NCBI GenBank assembly: GCA_022316685.1
Contig: JAKJHU010000005.1
Location: 18,640,707 to 18,704,706 of the forward strand
From: Progne subis subis
Taxonomy: Eukaryota > Chordata > Aves > Passeriformes > Hirundinidae
Direction of reading: 5' to 3'
DNA: 64,000 nucleotides
Shown here: one piece after another, positions 54,634 through 64,000 of the stretch
Layout: each line of letters opens with the position of its first letter
How positions within the stretch are numbered: the stretch's first letter is position 1
Notes under the pieces: generated by a model
Seen by the model: the letters and a program-made list of their open reading frames with translations, nothing else
Told to the model about the DNA's origin: nothing
Databases searched by the model: none
Translations under genes and position numbers: made by a program

Positions 54634-55430
54634 CTCTTTTCCTCTTTTCTTTTCCTCTTTTCTTTTCCTCTTTTCTTTTCCTCTTTTCTTTTCCTCTTTT
54701 CTTTTCCTCTTTTCTTTTCCTCTTTTCTTTTCCTCTTTTCTTTTCCTCTTTTCTTTTCCTCTTTCTTTTCCTCCTTTCTTTTCCTCCTTTCTTTTCCTCC
54801 TTTCTTTTCCTCCTTTCTTTTCCTCCTTTCTTTTCCTCCTTTCTTTTCCTCCTTTCTTTTCCTCCTTTCTTTTCCTCCTTTCTTTTCCTCCTTTCTTTTC
54901 CTCCTTTCTTTTCCTCCTTTCTTTTCCTCCTTTCTTTTCCTCCTTTCTTTTCCTCCTTTCTTTTCCTCCTTTCTTTTCCTCCTTTCTTTTCCTCCTTTCT
55001 TTTCCTCCTTTCTTTTCCTCCTTTCTTTTCCTCTTTTCTTTTCCTCTTTTCTTTTCCTCTTTTCTTTTCCTCTTTTCTTTTCCTCTTTTCTTTTCCTCTT
55101 TTCTTTTCCTCTTTTCTTTTCCTCTTTTCTTTTCCTCTTTCTTTTCCTCTTTCTTTTCCTCTTTTCTTTCCTCTTTTCTTTTCCTCTTTTCTTTTCCTCT
55201 TTTCTTTTCCTCTTTTCTTTTCCTCTTTTCTTTTCCTCTTTTCTTTTCCTCTTTTCTTTTCCTCTTTTCTTTTCCTCTTTTCTTTTTCTCTTTTCTTTTC
55301 CTCTTTTCTTTTCCTCTTTTCTTTTCCTCTTTTCTTTTCCTCTTTTCTTTTCCTCTTCTCTTTTCCTCTTCTCTTTTCCTCTTCTCTTTTCCTCTTCTCT
55401 TTTCCTCTTCTCTTTTCCTCTTTCTCTTCC
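54634..55430 (+). repeat. 13-bp polypyrimidine minisatellite, about 60 copies
   Basis: Tandem units CCTCTTTTCTTTT and the variant CCTCCTTTCTTTT (both 13 bases). The variants form blocks: CTCTTTT type (to about 54770), CTCC type (about 54770-55030), CTCTTTT type again (to about 55345), then a CTCTTCTC type to about 55420. The strand is almost pure C/T. Long frames across it (repeating FLFLFSFPLFFSS, or Lys/Glu/Arg on the other strand) are artefacts. Confidence 0.95.
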
Positions 55431-55440
55431 ACTTTCTTAT

Positions 55441-55637
55441 TTTCTTACTTTTTCTCTTTTTCTCTTTTACTTTTTTCTCTTTTACTTTTTTCTCTTTTAC
55501 TTTTTTCTCTTTTACTTTTTCTCTTTTACTTTTTTCTCTTTTACTTTTTTCTCTTTTTCTCTTTTACTTTTTTCTCTTTTACTTTTTTCTCTTTTACTTT
55601 TTTCTCTTTTACTTTTTTCTCTTTTTCTCTTTTTATT
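55441..55637 (+). repeat. Related 14-15-bp repeat CTCTTTTACTTTTTT
   Basis: Directly follows the 13-bp array; units are 14-15 bases with one A each, apparently a derived block of the same array. Confidence 0.85.
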
Positions 55638-56756
55638 TTATCTGATAGTTGTAGTTGTTTTGCTGTCTTCTGGTTTCTAAGTCCCAGTCTTGTCCTTCTC
55701 TCCCACCATTCCTTCCTTCCCTGCGTCCTTCCAACTCTTCATGAGTGTCCAATCTCTTGTCTGGATTTCAAGAGTTTTCTAGTTCATTTTGCTCTTATTC
55801 TGCTTGAAATATATTATCCTCATTTCTTAGCTACAGCTCCTATCTGCTGTGAAATTTTACTTTTGCCCTGCTTCCTCCACCCCCTCATGCAAATCTGTCA
55901 GCTTCCTTGGTTTGTTCTGTTCCTTTCCTTGTTTCCAAGCCTCAGCTCTTCAGTTTTGCATGTGGACTGAGAGCAGTGGGGGATCACTTGCTGTGCTAGG
56001 AAGCAGCAACTGTATCACTGTGGGCACCTGAAGGGAGGTTTCTGATTCTAATACCTGGCTTCAGCTTTATCCACAGCCTCATGGAACAATTGCAGGACTA
56101 GTTAGGTTTTGCCTTCTGGCTCTGGCATTGGAACATAATCTGCCAGCTGGAGAAAATGTGCAGATTGATAGCTGGCGGTGGGAGAGGGTGAGGTAATTCA
56201 TAAATACTCAATTTTCAGCAATTCAAACTGGTAAGATCCAATAAATAATTACCTGGTAATATATAGGAATGGAAAATTTCTAGAAGATTATGTCATCCTT
56301 TTGATGAATTAGGAAAGTATGAGGTATACATTGTATATAAACTCAAAATGTTCCAGAACACTGGACTTAATGGAACATCTCAAGAGAACAGTTGCTAGGA
56401 TAATTTACTATGAGCAAACAAGAATATTCTCATCTGAAAAAGAGCTGAATAATTTGCTGAATTTTCCCAAAATATTAACAGTGTTGGAACTTATCCCAGG
56501 GTAGACGCTTGGTGTGGAAAACCTGCAATGTTTAATGAAGTTGCAAGAAACTGGAAACAAGCCTCATAAAGAGTGGTGGTTTGCAGCATTTCCAACAGGC
56601 AAGGCACAAATATCCAACATTTTGGATGCTTTCAGAACTTTGTCACCTGATACTTGTACTTGGTCCTTTCTCTCAAGACCTTAAACTTCACCATCTCACA
56701 GTCACTGCTGCCAGCACTACCATTGACCATCAAACCTCTGGCCAGCAATTCCTTGT

Positions 56757-57341
56757 TGTAATGGTTTTAATTTTGACAACCAGGCAGAAACATCAGAGAT
56801 CAGAGCACCCAGGAAGTCCAGAATCACAAAAAACCCCAGGCAGGATCATAAATGCCTTCTCAGCCCACCCCTCAGTGTAAATCAGGGTGGCCTCAGCCTA
56901 AATGGTGCCCATAGCTCTTATCAGGGGCCCAGCAGAGATCTCTTCCCTGCTCCAGGGAAGTTTAGAGAAAGTAGTTGTTGTAAAGCAGCAACCTTCCTTC
57001 CCTGCCCTCCACCCAGGAGCCGATGGAATCCGGCCAGGCCTCAGGCCAGATCCCCCCAAAAGAGGGGAGCAGCAGGCCCAGCTCGATGTTACCTCTCCCT
57101 CTCTGGCCAAAGGAAAGAAGGAAAAAGACCCACCTACAGGAAATCAAGGGGTTTAATATGGTACTGCCCAAAGCCGTAGCCAACAATTTCAGTGGTCAGA
57201 ACAGATGCCAATATTCCAACTAACTCTCTGATAGATCCCTGTCTTTTCTAAAGCAATTCCCAGGTCTTGACCCAGAGAATCATTCTACATTCCTCTATAA
57301 CTAAAAAACCAAACTGTACTAACCCATAACGCTAGTTTACA
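56757..57341 (-). mobile_element. Shorter copy of the 9495-10946 LTR-like element
   Basis: It begins TGTAATGGTTTTAA, like TGTAGTGGTTTTAC at 9495. From 56781 it aligns with 10459 onward through the block 'gccgatggaatccggccaggcctcagg' and ...CTGTACTAACCCAT. It lacks about 930 internal bases present in the 9.5-kb copy. It keeps about 60 bases (around 57140-57200) that the other copy lost. Orientation is taken from that copy. Confidence 0.65.
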
Positions 57342-59317
57342 AGAGGTCCATCAGAGTAATTGCTACAGCTGACTTATTAATCACATGTGGCAAAAATTGT
57401 CTTCAATCCATTGTGGAAATCATGTGACAGCTAGTTGTCTGAAAAATTCTTCATCTATTTCCCCGTGTGCATCAGATGATCAGTAGAAGACACTCCAGAG
57501 GATGCTCCTCTGTCCTCTGATTGTTGCCTGTAGCTCACAGCTGGCCCATCACTCATCACAGGACAACACCAAACACAACTGACCTGCTCTTTTGTTCTTA
57601 GAGCACAACCCTTCTTCCTCACTTTTAGAGTTTTCATCAACCCATCGCTACAATCCTGGTGTGTGAGCTATCCTGACAGATCTCTGTGATTCCAGTGAGG
57701 CCATAACTGTGTGGATGTTTATAGATTTCCAGCTTCTGTTTGTTGCCCATGCTGCATGCATATGAATTACTGGAGCTGGATACTTGGTTCTTCTGCTTTG
57801 AAAAGGAAGGTTTGAGTCTCCTCCATCATGCTGTCTCCCAAGCACATAATAAGTGCACCTCATATGTTCGTTTTTCCTCAGAGTTAGAATTCAAACTATT
57901 TCAAACAGCTGGTATTGGAGGGTGCGAGGTTAAGCAGAGTGAGATGAGAGGCTGCTGTAGCTGCTCATCCTCACAGGCTCAGTGCAGTTAAGTGGAACTC
58001 TTTGGAGACTTACAGTAATTTACTTGCTCCTGGCACCAGATGGCAGCAGGGGAGGATTTAATAAGGCTCTCACAAGACCAGTTCCTTCCTGAGCCTTTTG
58101 GAATATCCAGTACTAAGGCTATCAGCAACACTTTTACCTACAGTACCTTTAAGCAGAAGGTTCCTGTGATCTGGGATTTCAGTTTGTCTCACAAAAATTA
58201 AATTTGTTTTGATGAAGAGAACAGGATAAATATAAGATTTTTTAAAAAGAGATGAGAAACAAGTGTCTGCTAGGTCTGTGTGGGAAAAAGAAAAAAGCTC
58301 TATCTCCAAGCACAGCTCAGTGATTTCTAAGCACCACATCCCAGCAGATGCATAACCTCCAGTCAGGCTTGCTTGTGTGGTATTTTGTTACCTTTGGTAT
58401 CTTGCCCAAGTATTTTGTTCCTTTAAAAACAGTACTCAGCAGGGATGCTATTCATAACCTGTGAGGGTGTGATTCTGACATACTTGCTCTGAGCACACTG
58501 GAATTTCACAGGGAGCAGGATAAGCAGAGTTTGCTTCAATTTGGTTCTTTGAATATGAGAAAATAATTGTAATGGAGAAAGAAATTATCTCTGTAGCAGA
58601 ATCTGTTGTAGTAATTCTCTGAGTGTGTCATGCCATAAACATGGAAAAAAGTGCATTTGAGAAGTGGCTGACACTTAAACTTCATAAAATTAGATTTTAA
58701 TTATGTATCAGCCATCAACAATTCACATGAGCCATTTGCTTCAGGAGAGTTACTCAAAATTGAATATAAACAGCCTGATGGTCAATAATAATGTATTCCA
58801 AAACATAGGTAATAAATATAGAATGATTTCAAAGGAATAAAGCTCCATAAATATCTTATTGTGAAGAGATTTTGTGAGTAAAGATGCCTGGAAGGGATAT
58901 TTTTCAGTCATTGAAGTTTGTGTGTTACTTTGTGAATTTCTATTGAACGGTCTGAAAATTTACAAGGATATGTAAAAGGAGTGGCAGGATTGATGGCTGA
59001 TTGGGAAGTAATAATGAAGGAATGGCAGCTGCAGTGAAAAAAGAGTATATCTGGAATAGGTTTAAAGCAGAAACTAATTTAATCATCACAAAATAAAGAC
59101 TGATCAGTTCTTTTGAATCTGTAAACATAATGCTGCTACTCTTATTTCATGGGGACGTGAGAGTTCTTCCTTATGTCAGAATCTTATTTTATTTTCCTTC
59201 ATCTCTGTATAGATAGCAGCAGCTTTAGATTTGCAAGCTCTATTGTTAAAGGAGTTACTGATATTACATACAGTCTTCAAGTAAAATTAGTCTCTTTGCA
59301 GTAAGGTGTATTTTAAT

Positions 59318-59445
59318 GGGGAAAAAACAAACAAACAAACAAACCAACAAACAAACTAATGGCCAGCTTAAAAAAAAGAAAAAAAAACAAAAAAGAAAAA
59401 AACACCAAAAAAACACCAAAAATAACCAAACACACCCCCCCTCCC
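59318..59445 (+). repeat. A-rich (CAAA)n tract ending in a C run
   Basis: (ACAA)n, then AAAAAAG and ACACCAAA repeats, then CACACCCCCCCTCCCC. Confidence 0.85.
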
Positions 59446-59572
59446 CTCAACCTAACTACCTAACTAGAATGGAAACATATAATAAAAAACCTGAGATTCC
59501 AAACACAGAGAAATAATTTTCTACAGAAAGGACATTAGTCCCAACGTTCTGGTCTTAAGCACCTGTAACCCC

Positions 59573-59594
59573 TTTTTTTTTTTTTTTTTTTTTT
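59573..59594 (+). repeat. Poly(T) run
   Basis: About 22 T followed by CCTCTC. Confidence 0.85.
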
Positions 59595-62015
59595 CCTCTC
59601 TTGGATCATTCTTTTCAGAGTTATTCTTTGCTACAAAATCAGTTCCAGCAGTCAAAAACTATATATGTAAAGTAAATCAGGCTAAGGAAGGGCCCACATG
59701 CTGACAAGTAGTTGCTAACATTTCCCTTAGGTGGTTTTCACCTCGGTCAGCTACCACTGCTTCAGTGCTTGGCCTTGATTTGGGGTCTGGCCTGGGTCAG
59801 AGCTGGTTACTGATTGACAATTTGGATGTGATCCTGTTTGTTTGAAAGGAAGCTTTAGGGAAGCTAAGGCTGTATTGTCATCACAGCTGAAAGGAGATGG
59901 AATTGTGAAGAGCCAGTTGGCATGAGGTCCTGAGAACAGTCTCTGACCATTTCATTTACTAGTGTAAAAACTAGGCAAAGTTTCTCTGACTTGGAATGGA
60001 GCCAGATGAGATGGCGAATGAGATGCAGAACAGTGAGTCCAGTCTGTTGCTGCCATGTGATTTCCTGCTGCTGGGAATTACTTGGCAAGGGGCAATCACC
60101 TGGCATGCCCAGTTGTCTGTGGAAGTAATGGACAGGGTGGGAACTGTGGATCAGTAGATGGTAACTGGTTATCAGAGAAAATGATTTGTGAGCATGAACT
60201 CACCATAGGGCAGGCTGTAAAAAATGTATTTCTCTTGATACAGACTTTAGGGTATGACTTCCTTGAGAGATAAAGAAAGAAAATCTTTTATATTTCTTTG
60301 CTAAGAAGGCAATCTCTCCACTGACTTCACTAAGGTTGCCAAGATACAAGACCACATTAACAAATGGAAGAAAGTCTGGGAAATGCAATATTCAAGGGGT
60401 CTTTAAAGGACCTCAATCACAGAAAAATATTTTTTATTTTTGTACTTCCCAGTTTCAGTATTACTTTAGTCAAACAGACGTTCAAGTGTCCCTATATGCA
60501 ATTTAGACACATGAGTATCAACTTGACTGCTCAATCAAAACAAAAAGTTGCCAGGTCACTTAAAAGTGTAAAAATGAGCTCCCTTGTTTAGGTGATCCTT
60601 AAATAGATCTATTATGTTACTTTTCAGAGTATCCTTAGACATCCACCCTGGTTCTTTTGTTGCTGTTTTGCCTAATTTTGGGGGTTTTTTGAGTTTTTTT
60701 TAATAATACATTGTGCTTTTCAAATATCAGCTCACAGTTTATTTTTACTCATTTTGTCATTTTTGTCAGGTCTCTGAAAATTTATTTTTTGTTTTAAGAC
60801 ACTATGTATGATTTCTTTAGATCTTAAAGGAAGGGATTGCATGATAGAGAGGACAAATTCAAATCTTTGTACTGGTACAAAAATATGAATAGCAAAATAG
60901 ACGTAGGCTAGGATTCTCTAGATTTGGAGGAAATCCATATGATTTTGAAAAATTGCTTTCTGTTACTTGGAAGGCAGAACAGAGACATTTTCTAGGTGCT
61001 GAATGAGAGGTCTAGATACGTGTTTTTGTATGGAATCAGTGTACACCAAATGTAATCGTGTTACTGGAAGTCCCACCAAGGGTTTGATGAGTCATAGTTA
61101 TACAAATCCTTTCTGTCCCTTATACCAATGTATTTAGTCCTGCTTAGGTGCACCTGTCCCTTCAAAGAAACACCTGAAATAACAGAGTATTTGCAATGTG
61201 CTGATACAGGTCAAAGATGAGCAGGTTTTAGATTGCAAAAAAAAAGTTTCCATAACTCTGTTGTTGTTTAGTGTACACGGTCATTGCTGGTTTCAGGGCT
61301 ATCTTCCTCTGAGCTTTTCAGAAACTCCACATGGAACAATTTTCTGTCTTTACATTCTCTGGACGTTTTAGCAAATCTACAGTTTATAAAACCTTCAGAG
61401 AACTCTGTAGCCTGATAGATTTTTCAATTATTCTGCACATGGAATTTCCCAATGTGTCCTTCAGGTGTTCCTGGTAGGAGTTTTGCTGAGCCTCACAGCT
61501 ATAGGTAGTTTGTCCCGGCTTTAGGAGAGTAAATAGCAAGTAGCAGCATGGAAGGACGTGCTGTTCTGCATTTTGCCTGAACTCAGCTGTCAGTGTAAGG
61601 AAGGGAACCTTGTCCTGTCACAGTACAGATGGCTGTTCTGGATCATGTCATGGGCCCTCAGGGAGTGACCTCAGTGCAGTTTCCAGTGTAAATACAGGTG
61701 AAACAAATTGGCAAGACCTCAAATGGAACACAGGCAGCAGAGACATATACAATAAAGCTATCACAGGAATTTCTAAATTTACTGTTCAATAATAATTGTT
61801 CATCACTTTTTTCAGAATAATGGTTCTGAGAATTTAGGTGACTGGCATAAATTACCCAGTACTTCCAGAATCTGAAAAGCTGAGTGAAGCAAGATTGGCT
61901 TCTTTGTGTGCTGCTATGACTAGTATGCAGCTCCTGAAGGAGAGGTGATGCTGTTTGTTAACTAGTGGCACATAGAAGGGTGCAAAGATGTAGTATGATA
62001 CTCTGGCCTTTTCAG

Positions 62016-62078
62016 GGGGCTTGGTCCTTCTCCTTTAAAGCCATTTCATGGGGCTTGGTCCTTCTCCTTTAAAGCCAT
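62016..62078 (+). repeat. 34-bp tandem duplication
   Basis: GGGGCTTGGTCCTTCTCC followed by TTTAAAGCCAT at 62016 is repeated exactly 34 bases later at 62050. Confidence 0.9.
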
Positions 62079-62449
62079 CTTCCCACATCCTTCTCACTGC
62101 CCTCACCCTCACTCAACCCCCCACCCCCAAATCAACCCAACTTAATAGTTTGTTGCAAGTGCTTTATAATGTCACTTGTGTTTGTCTGTGGTCCACTTAG
62201 AAATTAAAGGATATGCAGTTCAGATTATCAGTCATGTTCAAGGTGATGAATCAGGTCTAAGGTTCAGCTGGAAAACCAATGAACAGGTTTATCAACAAAG
62301 TCCATGACTGGTGACAGGAGCAACTGTAGTGAGCTAAAGACAAACTCAGACTCACTGCATCTCACACAGCTGAAGCAGCACCTGAAGCATGGGCTGAGCA
62401 GAAATGGTGCTCCTGGGCCTCTGGGCAAGGTGTCTGGGGAGGCCCCAGA

Positions 62450-62825
62450 TCTATGCTTCTATCAAATATCTGATAGGATGTACAGAAGAAGGAGGCAGAC
62501 TCTTTTCAGTGATGTTCAGTGACAGGACAAGATTAAACGTTTGTGTGAAGGTCCTCAAGCACTGAACTCATTGCCTATGGAGGATTCCATTCCTGAAGAA
62601 GTCCAGGATCACACAGGACATGGCCCTGAGAAGCCTGCTTCAGTTGTCTCCGCTCTGAGCAGGTGGAACTGGACTAGAACTTCAGAGGTTGTGAGAGACT
62701 GGACTATTAAATGATTAATGACTCAAAACATTTGTTCATTTCTGGAGGTGCCAGTGTACTTTGCTGAGGCCAGTTGTAGGGGCTGGTCATAACAGAGGTC
62801 CCTTTCAGCCTCAACTATTCTGATC
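62450..62825 (+). mobile_element. Old CR1 LINE 3' fragment, plus orientation
   Basis: CR1 landmarks in order: 'gaggcagactcttttcagtg', 'cagtgacaggacaag', 'gaggattccattcctga' (variant) and 'agaggtccctttcagcctcaactattctg'. It is heavily diverged with small deletions, including an AT insert around 62700-62740. Confidence 0.75.
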
Positions 62826-63509
62826 TGTTCTTGTTAATAACGAGCAGAATCTATTTTCCCATTTTGCAGTGGAGCACAGAAGGGGTAGAAAAGGTCACTT
62901 CTGGACAGGGAGAAAGGAAATGGTTTCCAGGTTGCTTCTGCTAAACAGGAGAGCTCAAGGTTTTTCCAAGGAGACTTTTTTCTGAGGCAAAACACAGTGA
63001 ACCAACAGGAGATCTGAGGCAGCTACATGCTACCGAGCAGGGCATTTACCCTTGGCACTGATATTGCACAGTGGTTTGTGCCTCTGCTCGTGTTCTGTGT
63101 CGTACAGCTGTACACGTGTGTGTCTGTGTGCAGAGTACTGAACTCTCCATCAGGCACATACCTCACGTGCAGCGTGTGAGCGAGGTAGGAGGAACAAAGT
63201 GCAGCAAGGGAAGTATTGTACTCATACAGTGGCGGGGAAAGCTGCCCAACAAATGGCTTCTGTGGGACATTGCTCAAGGCAGCCAGCTGATTCTTCATAA
63301 ACTGGCAGTGTGCTGGTTGTGCTTTACCTCTGAACTGCCCCAGATGTGTATGACACTTCAGGAAGCAATGGTGTGTTCTGACCCTCTTCTTTTAGACCCT
63401 CTCATTTGCACACATTTATAGCTATATGCTATAGTGTATGTCACTTAACAGGGAGAATACCCAGATGTAGGTGTGGCTGGGTTCTGGGATGCAGAAGCAC
63501 CAGGCTTTT

Positions 63510-63580
63510 GATGGTTTGGTTTGGTTTGGTTTTTTTGTTTGTTTGGGGTTTGGTGTTGTTGTTGTTGTTTTTGTTGTTGT
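63510..63580 (+). repeat. G/T-rich (TTTGG)n/(GTT)n tract
   Basis: (GGTTT)n followed by TTTTGTTTGTTTGG and (GTT)n. Confidence 0.85.
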
Positions 63581-64000
63581 TTTCCACTTCACTATTCGTA
63601 GTATCAAGAAATCCACCCTTCTGGCATTTGAGAAGTCCAGATTTTGGTAATGTTCCATAGTAAGAGTTCCAAGTATTGCATTTTTTATTTTGAAGGGCAA
63701 TGGATTAACCTCTTAGATGTGCAGGTGTGCCTTTTTGAAGTGCTTATTTCTGCTTAGATTTTTTGACCTATGATGTGATTTCCCCTCTTTTCCTCTCATT
63801 GCTAGTATTAACAACTGCATATATATCAAGATGTGTAGAATAAAACCTGCAGGTATCAAGTCTGTTTTGCTTTGCCTGATCCTGCTTGCATGATTGTTTT
63901 AATTGACTTTGGCTAGCTTAGCAATGAATCCAGGTTAAGATAACAGAAAAGCCCTTTGCTTAGGTCACAGATGAGTACTTGCACATAGAAGGTATTTGCC

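Noticed and set aside
54605..55970. Open frames of 451 and 275 codons across the polypyrimidine array
   Set aside because: Period-13 repeats of Phe/Leu/Ser or Lys/Glu/Arg come directly from the 13-bp minisatellite.

Overview
The window is vertebrate nuclear DNA, almost certainly from a bird and probably a songbird. Two genes are clearly recognisable, both split by introns with canonical GT/AG junctions. The repeats are CR1 LINE 3' ends with the typical avian tail, plus LTR copies that resemble passerine ERV LTRs. The rest is AT-rich intergenic and intronic sequence with many long poly(A)/(T) runs. I see no prokaryotic genes, CRISPR, tRNA or rRNA.

Layout, left to right. (1) 1-2889: the 3' end of a plus-strand gene. 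One well-formed acidic exon (349-493) and a weaker terminal-exon candidate (2781-2889) are probably THEMIS, called mainly from gene order. (2) 2890-14292: intergenic, with CR1 fragments, an LTR-like element at 9495-10946 and homopolymers. (3) 14293-24017, minus strand: a complete six-exon LEG1-family gene (C6orf58 orthologue). I rebuilt it with every splice phase closing, giving 363 residues with a signal peptide. A TATA-like box and an AP-1/MARE-like site lie just upstream. (4) 24018-45111: a 21-kb intergenic stretch between divergently transcribed genes. It holds an intact solo LTR with a 5-bp target-site duplication (32762-33518), microsatellites and a CpG-rich block at about 41.95-43.5 kb. 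(5) 45186-50158, plus strand: the first three coding exons (418 codons) of MTCL3 (SOGA3), starting in a very GC-rich CpG island. The gene runs off the right edge, and its third intron fills 50159-64000. That intron contains a roughly 1-kb polypyrimidine minisatellite of 13-bp units, a second copy of the 9.5-kb repeat and an old CR1.

The order THEMIS, LEG1, MTCL3 and the orientations (tail-to-tail, then head-to-head) match human 6q22.33 as I recall it. This is therefore a conserved synteny block rather than an operon-like system: THEMIS acts in T-cell selection, LEG1 is a secreted protein and MTCL3 is a coiled-coil microtubule-linker family member. I found no convincing new molecular system. 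The points most worth checking are a probable alternative MTCL3 promoter/5'UTR exon, a 15-nt direct repeat placed exactly on two LEG1 splice junctions, the 13-bp minisatellite, the solo LTR and a perfect 12-bp palindrome in a LEG1 intron.
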